Below are positions 39,193-51,559 of a DNA stretch of 64,000 nt, piece by piece. Position 1 is the stretch's first letter; every line of letters begins with the position of its first letter. The translations under genes and the position numbers were made by a program. Source of the DNA: Posidonia oceanica (taxonomy: Eukaryota > Streptophyta > Magnoliopsida > Alismatales > Posidoniaceae); contig JAZBRS010000020.1 of NCBI GenBank assembly GCA_037176725.1, positions 103,496,501 to 103,560,500 of the forward strand. Reading direction: 5' to 3'. The notes beneath the pieces were generated by a model. The model did not search any database. It was not told the DNA's origin and worked only from the letters and a program-made list of their open reading frames with translations.

Positions 39193-41583
39193 GTTGGACG
39201 CTGGAACAGGCAGCGTCCAACATTGGACGCGGCCTGTGCTAGCGTCCAACGTTGGACGCCCTCTGGTCTGGCGTCCAACGGCTCGAGTGCAGCAACGGCT
39301 GCTCCGCCCCCTCTGGCTCACCTCCCGTCCATTCCACCGCCCGTACACCACTTACTAGCCATCCCCTCACCACTCCATGCCACTCACTAGCCGCCAAGGC
39401 CGCGTGACAGCCTGCCACCAACCAATTTCGCGCCCCCGCCCGTTTTCCGCTCTCCTTCGGAGTCACCACTTTGCCAGCCTATCCCTGCCACCCCGACAAC
39501 TTCGGCGACCATCCGCACCTCCAGCACTAACTACCTGACATCCCTCGAAGACTTCCCACTCTTGCTTTGGCCTGCCACGCCTGCCACCGCCTGCCATTGC
39601 CTGCCAAAATCCCTGCCACCGTTGAACTTGAGCCTCCGAACCCAACAAAACAGCCTCCTTCATGCCGTTGCAGCATTCACCACATCGAGCAAGAAGGCAC
39701 TCCCCTCTCCGTCCTCGACGCTTCGCGACCTCCTTCGACGCTCCGGGCTGCCCAGACGCCTTCGCCGAAATTGCTGTTGCAGACACACTCGCAACGCCGG
39801 CGAACGAGGTGGAGCCACTGTTCCAGGCCGCCAAACGGTAAGCACTTCATCCCCTTTAGTCTTGCATGTCTAGTGTTACGCTCCCATGCATTTTTACATT
39901 TTTTTGAACTCTTTTGGTCGAGATTCGAGGCCAAGAGGAAGTTCAGTGTGTTGGACGCACCAGCTGGTGCGTCGAACGTTGGATGCTTGCTGTAGCAGCG
40001 TCCAACGCTCTGCTTAGCTTTGTCCTTGTTTGAATGCTTTCCATGCTTTATCTTTGCTTGCTTCTCTGTAAATATATGCCATATATTTCCCTTAGTGCTC
40101 CCTAATGTTATACCATGCTTATTAGTTTATCCCATGCTTATTAGAAGCCTTTTTGCATGCTTAATGATCCATCTGTCCCCTGCCTGCGTTGGACGCTAGC
40201 GTGAGCCGCGTCCAACGTTGGACGCTGGTTCACCTAGCGTCCAACACCTCTGCTTGCTTTACTTTGCTGCCATGCCTCCATCATGCATATTTTGAGTATT
40301 ATTTTGTGATCCATGCCTACTTAGAGATGCCTGGCCCCTATGGCAACCATGCTTAGGTTTGCTAGGATTTTTCTAAGTTGTTTACTTCTTTTGCAAAGTT
40401 TAAAGCTTTCTTCTCTCATGCATGTTCTTCCTTCCTTGCTTTCCTTAGCTCAAATGATTGCTATGCATGCTCCTGTTAGTTGCTTACATGTCTTTAAAGT
40501 GTTTGCATGCATGTAGGTGGGGTCTGAGCTGAGCTCCCCCTTTAGAACAGGTGAGTCTGCATGTTTGGGTCATTGGACGCCAGAGCCTTCAGCGTCCAAC
40601 GTTGGACGCTGCTGGCTCTAGCGTCCAACGTCCTGACCTCCCCATCTTTGGTTCAAAGCTTGCATGTCTTCCTGATCAGGTTCTTTGCATGTCTCTTATG
40701 TTCTTATGCATGCTTAGCCTCTCTAGCAACTGTTCTTTAACTTCTTTGAATTATTCTGGCTATTTTATGCATGCTTTTTGTGTGCTGTGCCTCCCAGAGT
40801 GTTGTACGCTGCTGGTGCTGGCGTTCAACATTGGATGCCGGCCAAGCTCACGTCCAACACCCTAGTTGTGTCTCTGACCTGGCACATACCCCAGGTAAGG
40901 TCTGATTGCATCTTTTATGCTCCCCTTGTTTGCTTGTTTGTCCTATGCACATCCAGTAGCCCAAATGCATGCTCCCACCCTTTTTATTTTATTTTATTTT
41001 TTCTTTTAGTTTTTTTTTTTTTGTTTGCTTCCTCTTCTCTCTGTCTTCTGGCCTGTGTTAGACGTCTGCCACTATGGCGTCTAACGTTGGACACCATGCT
41101 TACCAGCGTCCAACAACCTGTTTGTTCTGACCCTTAATCTTGGCCTACCCCTTTGCTCTAATCCCCTCCTAATCCTCTGTTAAGTTATTCCTGCATCTCA
41201 TGCACCTCTTGCACTGCATTTCTGCATCTGCATCGCATCCATATAGCCTGCATGCATTCATTTTTCACAAAAGCATGGCTTGATTGTTGGACGGCCAGAT
41301 CTCAGCGTCCAACATTGGACGCTGTCAACCTGAGCGTCCAACACCCTCTGCCCCCTTTTTCTTCTTTTCTTTTTTTTAAGAATCACCTTGATCTTGCTTT
41401 TGATTTCTGGGCCTTGTGTTTTGATTTCTCAGCATGCTCTATCTGTCCTTCGATTTTTACAATGCATCAAATCCCTATTTTCCAAGTTTGCATCGCATGT
41501 TTTCTGCATTTTGGTTTCTGCCTGTGTAGGACGCGAGCTATTCCAGCGTCCAACATTGGACGCTGCTGCTAGTCGCGTCCAAC
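39193..41583 (+). repeat. Eight GTTGGACGC/GCGTCCAAC inverted-repeat clusters, 5' LTR
   Basis: Starts are 39193 (triple), 39950, 40188, 40571, 40799, 41057, 41286 and 41525. Nearly all consist of two units placed head to tail, so most centres read GCGTCCAACGTTGGACGC, an 18-base palindrome. The last five are 228-258 bp apart. One uses a different but matched stem: GTTAGACGT..GCGTCTAAC at 41057. Confidence 0.9.
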
Positions 41584-42476
41584 ACTTGCTGTAAGCTGCA
41601 TCTCATTTTAAATGCCGAATCTGTTTTGATCGCCGCCCCTTTGCATTTCGCTGGTCCCGGTACATGCCCACAGCACCCTTGCATGTTGTCGGGACCCTGT
41701 TTTGATTTTGCACCTCGCCCTGCACTTTTTTCCTCTTTACACCTAGGTCCTTCTCTTTGCATTCTTGCATGCATTGCACCCCTATCATTGCACCTAGTAT
41801 CTTAGGACACTTTTGAGTACTCTTAGCTCCCATGCATATGGGAGGCCCCGTCCTGCACACCCCTAGGACCTCTTTGCACTTACATCCATTCGTCTCCGCT
41901 GTTCTTGGCCCTCCTACCTTGAAGCCTGCATATCTTCCGATCCGACCGTCAGATCTTCGCAACCAAGCTACCTGGACAACCCCAGTGGAGCGCACTTCAA
42001 CGCAGACCAAGCACTTCCCAGATCAGGCTTCAGATCTCCAAGGTAAATCCTTCTGAACCATTGCATATCATTTATCGCATTTGCACGCATTGTTTTCGCG
42101 TCTCGTTTTCCGCGCATATAGATTAGGACCTCCCCCTTTGCCCATCTGCTCTACTTCCTCTTTTCACGTCTTCTTAGTGTTTTTGGGTTGAGTTCTCCCT
42201 CGGATTCACTACTGATTGCGGCCTTCTTCCCCCTTTTCCACGATCCAATTGCATAGCGAGCTTTGGGCAGCGTGCGAGACACATCGTGGGACGGTGTGGG
42301 AAACAGTCACAGAATAGTGGTGATCCCTCCACTTGCTTCCTTTCCCCTTTGCAGGTCTTTACACCTGTATTGTGTGGTTCTTCCGATGTTTGTTCTTACA
42401 CTCACATCGCTTGTCTCTCCTTTGCATCCGGGCTGGCAGCCCTAGCTGCCCGTTTGACGCCCGTCATGTCGTCTAA

Positions 42477-42745
42477 TCTTCCCCTTTGCTTGTCATATCC
42501 CTGCATTGCATGGCTTTTTTCAAGGTTTTGCTTTTACTTCTGCATCGCTTGTTTTCTCGTCTAGATTTGCTTTCGCCTTTACTTGTCGTACCCCTGCATT
42601 GCGTGGTTTTTCGATGTTTTGCTTTTACAATTGCATTGCTTGTTTTTCGCCCGGATTTGCCTTCCCTTTTGCTTGTCATACCCATGCATCGCGTGGCTTT
42701 TCTGATGTTTTATTTTCGCTTGTTTCTCACGTCGTTTTGCGTGTT
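42477..42745 (+). repeat. 92-bp tandem repeat in 5' LTR of A
   Basis: Three units begin TGTCATAxCCCTGCATTGC at 42491, 42583 and 42674; the 3' LTR has the same at 61970-62222. Each includes GATGTTTTGCTTTTxC and GCATTGCTTGTTTT. No gene. Confidence 0.8.
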
Positions 42746-43030
42746 TGACGTTGTTTTCCCTTTCTTGCCGCTCGCATTGTCTGGCTTTACCGGTGTTTTG
42801 TTTTATCGCCTGCATTTGCATATAGGGCAGTGATGCTTACTGCCTGGAGTTCTCACGAACCTAGGTTCGCCCGGTTCGGAACACAGACAGCGCTACTGAG
42901 CACTTAGATTGCACGTTTAATTCCTTGCACACCTTCCAACCCTTAGAGCACACATTTGAGCATCCAATTAGGCATTCAGGGCATTTAGGCATTCGAAGCA
43001 TGCATTTCCCCTCAAAAGCGAGCGTGAGCC

Positions 43031-43109
43031 TAGAAAGACCGCTTCTCGGGCGCGTCGGGGGTGCCTAACACCTTCCCCACACGTAACAAGAGTCCTTACC
43101 CTTTCTCTG
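43031..43109 (+). other. Conserved GGGTGCCTAACACC block, 5' LTR of A
   Basis: AGAAAGACCGCTTCTCGG through CCTTACCCTTTCTC, with the same order and spacing as in LTR-4, LTR-5 and LTR-6. About 260 bp separate it from the LTR end. Confidence 0.65.
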
Positions 43110-43369
43110 CCCACAATGACCCTTTTGCCCTCGTCCTTGGTACAGATATCCTCTTTGCATAGCATTTGCATTGAACTGCATCTTCTTGTGTGGTTTTGCA
43201 TGTTCTTCATGCCTTTCCCCGGTTTTCCTCGTCTCCCGATTGAATAGACTAGGTGGCGACTCCCTTTTCTTTATCTTTCCCCTCTTCGCGTCGCTCCATC
43301 CGTGAAAACCTCTCTCTTTCGGGTCCCCCTCCACCCGAGCCTAAAAAGAGAAAAGGCGCATTCACAGTC

Positions 43370-43389
43370 TGGCGACTCCGCTGGGGATC
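43370..43389 (+). promoter_or_regulatory. Primer-binding site of element A
   Basis: TGGCGACTCCGCTGGGGATC lies three bases after the 5' LTR's terminal CA. It corresponds to the Arg-tRNA-type primer site reported for Ogre elements. The tRNA match itself was not computed. Confidence 0.8.
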
Positions 43390-44383
43390 TAGACTTTGGC
43401 TTTCGTTTTTGGTTTTCTCGCCGCTTGCCTTTTGCCCTTTCGCTTGCCTTATGCTTTTGCATGCCTTGCTTGCTTACCTGCTCGCTTGTTTATTTACTTG
43501 CTTTATGCCATGATTGCTTGCGCTGCTTTATTTTCCGGCATTACGCGCCTAAATACTTGCTTGGCACACTACGCATGCTTTTTGTGTGATAAGTGTTTTG
43601 TTTTACACAAATGCTATGCCACTACACATGCACATGCCATGCATACTATGCCTTTTGACATGCTAAGTGTTTCTTTCCACTATCATGTCCACATACACTT
43701 AGCACATAACATGGCGATGCTTTTTGAAGTGTTGTGTGTTGATTGCTTGCCATGATTGGGTGTTTTCTTCCCCTTTCGCTTTAGAATTAGGAACAACTAG
43801 AGACATGTTGCTCCCCTTCCCTTGGCAAGTAAAAACAGCAAGTAAAAGTCACATCTAGGATCTATTAGAGACCTCAACACACCTCCACCCCCTAGGTTAA
43901 TAAAACACGCAAGATTAAAAAACTTTAATCATTTTGCATAAAGCATCATATAGGACATGCATCTTCTCATCCCTGAGTCTACCTATTAGTTTGAGAAGGA
44001 CTGTCCCGGTCTCTTGTTCAGCTGCTTTGGCACAGGATGAGTCGATCGGTCTGTCCCCCCTTGTCAGGGGTCGTCTCGGTGTTGCTAACGGGTACAGTCC
44101 ATGCTTAGGCAGGGTCAAGGCCACTACTGCACCACTCGTCGTACCTGAGCTCTAGGCCAGGGTCTAGACGGGAGCCTTATTTTTTGACTGAGTCGGTGAC
44201 CTGCACACTTGTGAGTCCGAAGTAGACAACCTACTAGGACACACTAGATTGGTGAGAGAGAGCATGCTAGATAGCATACCATCTGCATGATTGCATTCAT
44301 ACCACCAACTAAACATTTGCTTTTTCTTTCAGGTTCTAACACCTGTTTGTTTGTTTGCAACAGAGATCAGTGAGCGAGTTCCC
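43390..44383 (+). other. Leader of element A
   Basis: About 1 kb without a credible frame. A good acceptor, TTTTTCTTTCAG/G, at 44322-44335 suggests a leader intron ending shortly before gag. Short frames on either strand here have no support. Confidence 0.5.
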
Positions 44384-47300
44384 ATGTCGGGGCTTGAGTG
44401 TTTCGCTTCACTGACGCCTCTACTGCGTCTTCTGTTCTCGACCTTCCCTTCCCGGAGCTACTCGCCTTTGCGAATATAGCTCCTCCTAGGCGTCTTTCTT
44501 CACCCTTCCGTTGCAGCCCTGTTCTTACCCGCTCTCGGTCAGCCATGGCCCAGCACACTCTTGAGCCTTTGCTCACTCCTGTTGTTCCAGAGGGTTCTGT
44601 TTCGGTCCCTCCGACCCTTGTTTCCATTCCACCTGTGCCTTCAGTGACTCTGGGGTTTCCCCCTCTGTCGCCTAGGGCACCCCAACATCCTGTAGGGTAG
44701 TGGCAGACTCACACTACTCAGGACCCAATCACCGATCCTGTCTTGGTGACCTATGCTCGCGCTCTTGAGGCGCCTTCGCCCCCTCCTTCCCTGGGTTTTG
44801 TCACTTTTGACGCCCACCTTGCTGCGGCGACTTCCGCCTTAGGATCTTATCCTCTTGGACAGTCTGAGTCCTCCCTATCTGGTCCCTTGCCGGCACTGTA
44901 ATTCAGTATTCCCACTGACGGGACCCCTGAAGAGTGGTACCAGCGCTTGGTGGAGCTTGCCCAGATCTTTCGGGGCCTGGCTCTGTCTGTCCGCCCTGCT
45001 CCGGCTCCCTCTACACTCTGTTCCTGCTCTCCAGGCATTCCCTGCTGTCCTGCCGCCTCGGCCATCACCCCAGCTGCTCACTGCTCCGGTGATGGGGGCA
45101 CAGCCTCCCCCTGCTGCACACACTTCATTCACTGCACAGCATGCACCTCCCCCACCTAGTGGCCAGCCCCTCGGGCTGGTTCGAGCACAGCACTTCTCTG
45201 GCCTGCTGCCTGGCACCGTGCCACTACAGTAGCTGTTGCTCCCACAATCTCCACGATTCACTACACCGCATCCTGCATATCCCCATCCAGTGCATCAGCA
45301 ATTCCCTCCCGCAGCATACCTCACACCACCCACAGCACCCACTGCACATCTACATGGATACGCCGGCCATCCCATTGCTTCACCAGGCGACGCGATGGTG
45401 GATCCGGAGGAGCACCTCGGTGCGACCCATACGGCGTATGTAGTCCCTACCCTTGCTGTCCCATCTCCTTTGGCAGCAACTCCAGAATCTAACGACGACA
45501 GGTTCGCCGTCCTGGAGAAGGCACTTCGACAAGTGTAGGGTGTGGACTTCCACTCCTACCAATTCCGAGACCTCTGCTACTTTCCAGAGGCGGTACTCCC
45601 ACCGAAATTCAAGATCCCGGTGTTTGACAAATACAATGGTAGGGGCTGCCCCATCGTCCATTTGAAGGCGTATTGTGGAGACTTGGCTCAGCTTCAGGCT
45701 GATGACAGGTTACTGATCCGCTTGTTTCAAAAGAGTCTGACTGGTCTGGCCCTCAAGTGGTTCACGTCACTTGATATAGTCACCATTAAGACTTGGGACG
45801 ACCTAGGCAAGGCGTTCCTGGAATAGTATTCCTTCAATCTTGACCTGGTCCCTAAGCGCGAGGACCTCGTCGCTCTCAAGCAGAGGATCAACGAGCTGTT
45901 CGGGGAGTACGTCGGCCGTTGGCGCGCCCTAGCTACACAGGTTCGCGATAGGCCCTCTGATGAGGAGTCTATCAAGATTATCATTAAGGGCGCGCAACCA
46001 TCCACTAGCGCTCTGCTTGCCATTCAGGCTGTCACTAGCTTTGCATCTCTGATTCGGGTCGGCACACGCGTGGAGAGCACCCTTCGGAGCGGCAATTTCC
46101 CAGCACTCTCCGTCTTCGCCAAGCAAGCCACATCCCCTAGCGGCGGCGGTAGCAGCAGCATCACTAACAACAACGGCGGCGGCAACAACAACAACCCTAG
46201 GAGGAGGGATCCCCCACGGCCTGCAGTCGCTTACATCGACTCTCCTGCCACTCCTGTTCATATGGTAGCTCCGCCTGGCCCGAATCAAGTAGTGTATGCA
46301 CCTACACCTAGTGCACCTCACACACCACAGATCACCACCACCGCCCGACTTGTCTACTCAGCCCCACCAGTTCGGTAAGGACAAAACCAAGGACAGAGAC
46401 GGCCCCACCCTTAATGCAACTACACTCAGCTGGTAGAGCCGTTGAGCGCTGTTCTTCCCAAGGTCGCGTCACTCCTCACGCTCCCCGAAATCCGCCCACC
46501 ACTGAATCCTCTTCCAAGGTGGTATAGGACGGATCACTTCAGTGATTTTCATCGAGTAGTCGGGCACTCGACGAATAATTGCTTCACTCTGCGGGGAGCC
46601 GTGCAGGACCTGATTGACCGGAAGGTCAACAGTATCAACACTCGGGAGGCAGCATCTTCTTCCACCCCTCCACCAGCATCCCCCTCTACATTAGGAGCAG
46701 CTCCTCATAATCCAAGCATCGTCCACCAGCCCCTGCCTGAGCATTTTGGCCCAGGAGGCGTGGGGACTTTAGGTGTGTACTCTCTCTTCCCCTCTAGGCC
46801 CGCTACGTCTGTGGTGGACCCTTCTGATCTGATTCAGGATCTTTCTATGCCCGTCTCTTCTTCTCTTTATCTTGCGGCGCTTGCCAGCTCCGAGTCGGAG
46901 ATTCACATGATCCGACTGGATGCCAAGCCGGAGCGTGCTGCCATGAGGCCCGCCATACAACCAGAGGCTCAACCCTCCATCTACCTGCAGGCCAGACCCC
47001 AGCCAGAACTAGCACAGCCTCCCTAGCTACAACCTTTACCTGCTCGCCAATTGGCTAATCCCTCGGCAACCCCTCTCGAGCTCGTAGCTCATGCTCCCCT
47101 GGTTATCAACCTAACCCGGGATACCCACCACGTTTACTATGACTATGCTGCAGAGATGTGTGCAAATGTCACGCGGTCGGGGAGGGTGTACAGACTCGCC
47201 ACCCCAGCAACCAAACCTGTAGCCCCAATAGCTAGGCCTAACCCCCCTGAACCTGCTCCACCTGCAAGCCAACCACCAACAAGCCCCTCGCTGCTTGCGA

Positions 47301-47473
47301 GCCAGCCTCCAATGGGCCAATCCCCTGATCTTCCTTCTACCGAACCTACCACCAAAACCATCATCCCTACCACCAAAAAAGACTAGCCTTCAGCTGACAT
47401 AACGGCCTAGCTGAAAAAAGTCAAGGCTGACATATCTATTTGGGACCTGATCCATTCTTCCCGCGAACACTGA
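44384..47473 (+). pseudogene. gag: Gag of element A
   Basis: The candidate ATG is at 44384. The capsid core lies at 45540-46080 (FRDLCYFPEAVLPPKFKIPVF, then LIRLFQKSLTGLALKWF and ALATQVRDRPSDEESI). An Asn/Gly-rich stretch follows (46140-46200), then a TDHFSDFHRVVGHSTNNCFTLR metal-binding-like segment (46528-46590). From 45100 the same frame runs through to protease, broken only by nonsense codons (45229, 45535, 45823, 46376, 46411, 47024, 47384, 47408, 47471). Most fit C to T changes in CAG, CAA or CGA. Indels near 44390 and 45012 shift the first part. Confidence 0.8.
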
Positions 47474-48832
47474 GAGGCTTTCCTCCGCGTGTTCCAGGCC
47501 GCCCATGTGTCCCAAACCATCGAGCCTTCAACTCTGGAGAATATGGTAGGCATAATCATGGAGCCGCAGGTCATGTCTTTCTCGAGCGATGAACTGCCCC
47601 CGGTGGGGACTAACCATAATCAACCCCTGTTCATCACGGTGCAGTTCAAAAGGTTCCGCATTCCCCTCTCGCTGGTCGATAATGGGTCAGGCCTTAACGT
47701 CTGTCCCCTGCGCACAGCATTGAAGCTCGGATTCAAGGCCGAGGACATCACGCCTGCCGTGAAGGGAATGACCTCTTTTGACAACACGCACCATGATTCT
47801 CTAGGGATCCTGGTTATTCATCTTACCATTGGCCCGATCGAATTCGATGTTGAGTTTTATGTCGTCGACTTGGAGCCTTCTTTTAATCTCCTACTTGGGT
47901 GCCCTTGGCTGCACAAGCATCAGGTGATCCCCTCGACCCTCCACCGAATGATCAAGTTTCACTACGATGACGATGTTATTGTTGTAATGGCGGAAAACTA
48001 TGACAAGGAATCGGTCGAGGCGGTCTCTTCTGTATCCCAGCCAACTATCCAATTTGATCCTAAGCCGTCGGATACTTTATACCGCGTTAACCGTTTTGAG
48101 CCGGTTAACTTTATTCCTCTTCTTGAGCGTGTTAGCTCTCTGACCGTTCATTGCAACCCTTCCAGGATGGTCGAGAACGTTTGCCGCAGGTGGGGCTATA
48201 AGAAGGGAATGCGACTTGGGCGTCATGGGCAAGGGATCGCCGAGCCGGTTACTACTGAGGAGCACGAGAAGTTCCAAGGCCTGGGATATGAATGGCAACC
48301 CCGCGACGGTGAGCGCTTGCATTCAGGGAAGAGGAAGCTCGTGATCCCTCGAGACTTCACTAACTTCGTCAGTGCAGGTATTCTCGACCCAAACACGAGC
48401 CCAACTACAGCCCAGCCGGTACCGTGCCAAAGCCCCCCACTGCCGACAAAGGAGTGGGTCTGCATAGAGGATTGTTATTCTGATGAAGCGCAACTCGGCA
48501 CGGTTATCCCAGCACAGTCCAAGGAAGAAGCTCAGATCAGCCCTGCAATCTCCCGGTCAGTCTGCCTGGCACTCCCTTGTCCTGATACAGTGGCAGATTC
48601 AGTAAGGTCTGTATCAGAGATGATGGTTCCTTCTTCTGCAGCTTCACTAGTGCCTATGACAGCCATTTCAGCAGCTCCAGGATCAGGAGTACCTCTACAG
48701 GCACCAGTCACTTGTCCACCCATGGCCGCAGCTGCACCACTACTGAGGTTATCTTTTCCAGGGGTGCAATCAGTCAATTCAGGCGACGGCGTGACTCAGC
48801 CCACCTCATCAGTAGCTCCACAAGCAAACTAG
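47474..48832 (+). pseudogene. pol: Protease with G-patch of element A
   Basis: An open frame of 447 codons from 47489. The retropepsin site is IPLSLVDNGSGLNV (about 47665-47705); D-N-G replaces D-T-G, a variant seen in Tat-lineage proteases. FNLLLGCPWLH follows at 47883. A G-patch-like segment (VCRRWGYKKGMRLGRHGQG) lies at 48178-48240. The frame continues past a TAG at 48830 into the linker. Confidence 0.8.
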
Positions 48833-50142
48833 GTGGCACCATCAGCCACACCGCCGTCAGCTTTAGCAGATCTAATGTTGTGGAAGACCTCCACCGCTAC
48901 TACAGAGAAACAACCACCATCACACGTGGCTGCCGGCGCTTCATCCCTCAGAGCAACCGTCCAGCTGTTGGACCATCGAAAGAGCACCTTTGCCTCCCCT
49001 CCAGCCGCAGCACTGTCCCTGTCAATGCCCCTGTCAGTGGCATCTCTGACCAGCCTGTTTACATCTCTGATCCCTCCAGCACCGCAACCAGTCGTGCCAG
49101 GAGGTCAGCCAGCCAACCAGCTAGTAACAGGGCAGATACCTAGGCCAGTGATATGCTTAGAAGCCAGAGTAGGCCCCGTAGGTGCAGGAATCGCCGGGCA
49201 GGACTCCGAAGAGGTTGCTTGTGCCTATTACGTCGACACACCCTCCGAAGATGAGGAAGGTGCGACTGCAGAAGCCCTGGTGGCTAACAAGCTTGAAGAC
49301 TTGGAATTGCTCTTCCAGGAGCAACTCGCGGTGTTCGCTGAAGATGCCGCCGAACAGCACACACTGAAGAAAGGGAAAGCCGTGGCCACGGATCCCTCCC
49401 TGCCGCAGGACCATTCCCCAATCATGGTCTTAGAAGAAGAACTGGGGGCAGCATCCACTAGACCAAATGAATTAATCACTTCACAGCCTGAAGATGGCCT
49501 AGGTGGTTCGTGTAGCGCATGCCCTGCACAAGCGGCACAGCTGGCGACAGTACACAGATTTGTCGCCTAGAAAACAGTTGTCCATCTCCAACACTCCCCG
49601 CAAGCACACCTGAAAACACAGAGCATGGGACGGTAGAGGCAGCAGCAGTAGCAGACAGTGTAGTCCCAGTATTCCAGGCAGTCCCAGCAGTGACAGTAGT
49701 GCCAAAGCAGTCAGAACAAAAAGAGCAGCCAGATCAGTCAGCGGGACCAGGGGCCACTGAAGCAGGTGTCACCCACCAAGCCCAAAAAAATACTCGGGTG
49801 AGTGTGACTATCCTAAGGCGTCATCCGAATCAAGAGGCGGAACCTGTCCACTCCTTCGACATTACAGATCCTACATTTGAGAAGGAGATCCTCTTAGAAC
49901 TTATTGCATGTGAGGAGGAGGGGGATTTAGGCGTAGATGAGAATGATGAATTATCGCCCGAGTTCCAGCCATATGATGACGACCCAGAAGGGCCCAACCT
50001 CCACGTCGAGGAGGAGACGAAGGTTATCAATGTTGGCACAGCTGAAGATGTCAGGGAGATTCGCATCAGCGCCCTATTGCCGCCCCAAGCCAGAGCAGAG
50101 TTCATTGCATTCCTTATGGAATACGCAGACGTCTTCGCCTAG
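48833..50142 (+). pseudogene. pol: PRO-RT linker of element A (intron site)
   Basis: An Ala/Pro/Ser-rich then acidic linker. The frame used by protease continues to a TAG at 49568; the frame used by RT opens by 49519. The change of frame in this stretch may reflect the Ogre-type intron or an indel. The final part (ILLELIACEEE, AEFIAFLMEYADVFA) is the usual lead-in to RT and ends in TAG at 50140, likely TGG to TAG. Confidence 0.6.
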
Positions 50143-51100
50143 AGCTATGAAGACATGGTCGGCCTTGATGTCGAGATCGTGGTGCACAACTTGCCTTTAG
50201 ATCCAGACGCGAAGCCAGTAAAGCAGAAGCCCCGAAAGTGGCGATCACAATGGCTGCTCAAAATCAAAGAGGAAATCATGAAGCAGCACAGTGTTGGTTT
50301 TCTCAAAGTCATCCTCTATCTAGAGTGGCTTGCAAACATCGTGCCGGTGCCCAAGAAGGACGGTCAAGTCCGGATCTGTATCGACTACAGGGACCTGAAC
50401 AAGGCGAGTCCCAAGGACGATTTCCCATTGCCTCACATCGACGTCCTAGTCTACAACACTGCAGGCCATAAGATGCTATCTTTCATGGACGGCTTCTCCG
50501 GCTACAATCAGATTAGAATGGCGGAAGAAGACATGGAGAAGACCTCATTTACCACCCCCTGGGGAGTCTTTTGCTATCAGGTCATGCCATTTGGGCTCAA
50601 GAATGCCGGAGCAACATACCAGAGGGCGATGACGGCATTATTCCACGACCTCATGCACCAAGAAGTCGAGGTTTACGTGGACGACATCATTGCTAAGTCT
50701 AGGGAGCCCGAGGATCATCTTATCTGCCTCAAGAAGCTCTTTGACCGCCTAAGGAAGTACAAGCTTCGCCTTAACCCCAGCAAATGTGTGTTCGGGGTAT
50801 CATCCGGCAAGCTGTTGGGCTATATCATCAGCCAGAGGGGGATTGACGTAGACCCAAGCAAGGTTAAAGCCATCATAGACATGCCACCCCCAAGACTGAG
50901 AAAGAAGTCAGAGGCTTGATGGGGCGCCTGCAGTTCATCAGCCGGTTCATTGCGCAACTTACTCCTATCTGTGAACCAATCTTTAAGCTCCTGAAGAAGA
51001 ATGCACGGATCAACTAGAGCGAGGAGTGCCAAGCTGCATTTGAAAAGATCAAGCAGCTCCTGATCAAGCCTCCTATCCTAGTCTCTCCCGTGCCAGGGAG
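50143..51100 (+). pseudogene. pol: Reverse transcriptase of element A
   Basis: KKDGQVRICIDYRDLNKASPKD, FMDGFSGYNQIRM, MPFGLKNAGATYQRAM and the catalytic YVDD at 50673-50684. A one-base loss in the C run at about 50888 shifts the frame before the thumb (KEVRGLMGRLQFISRF). A TAG at 51016 follows. The sequence is colinear with B's RT, so the two belong to one lineage but different families. Confidence 0.9.
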
Positions 51101-51490
51101 GCCTCTGATTCTCTATCTTTCCACCACACAACATTCCATGGGCGCCGTCCTGGGCTAGCATGATGAAACCGGTAGAAAGGAGCGTGCCATCTACTACCTG
51201 AGCAAGAAGTTTACTGATTGCGAAGCCAGGTATAGCACCATAGAGAAGACCTGCCTATCTTTAGTCTGGGCCGCACAGAAGCTAAGGCATTACATGATGG
51301 CGCACCCGGTTCAGCTCTTATGCCGACATGATCCAATCAAGTACCTTTTTCAGAAGCCGGCTATGGTGGGCACATGCGTTAAGTGGCAGGTGTTATTGTC
51401 TCAGTACGACATCACCTTCGTCACACAGAAGTCAATGAAGGGGCAAGCCATGGCAGATCATCTGGCCGACTTCCCCTTACCTGAATATCA
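51101..51490 (+). pseudogene. pol: Classical RNase H of element A, degenerate
   Basis: LILYLSTTQHSMGAVLG stands where the catalytic LYxDAS is expected; the aspartate is Ser. AIYYLSKKFTDCEARYSTIE and KGQAMADHLADFP give the fold. A TAG at about 51156 fits CAG to TAG. As in B, the site is inactive by sequence. Confidence 0.75.
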
Positions 51491-51559
51491 GCCTTTGCAA
51501 ACACAGTTCCCTGATGAAGACATCCTATTTGCCATGGAGGATTCAGAGCAGAAAAATCC

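Larger units (their letters stand above)
38974..43366 (+). repeat. 5' LTR of element A
   Basis: It begins TGTAGATAGCCCATTCTG and ends GGCGCATTCACA. By eye it is nearly identical to the 3' LTR, with scattered, mainly transition differences, and lacks a 25-28-bp insertion present at 59139-59166. It holds eight inverted-repeat clusters (39193-41583), a 92-bp tandem repeat (42477-42745) and the conserved block (43031-43109). The many ORFs inside have no gene support. Confidence 0.95.

Noticed and set aside
38974..43366. ORFs repeated in both LTRs of A (for example 41603-42010 and 61080-61487, minus strand)
   Set aside because: They recur only because the LTRs are duplicates; composition and position give no support for a protein.
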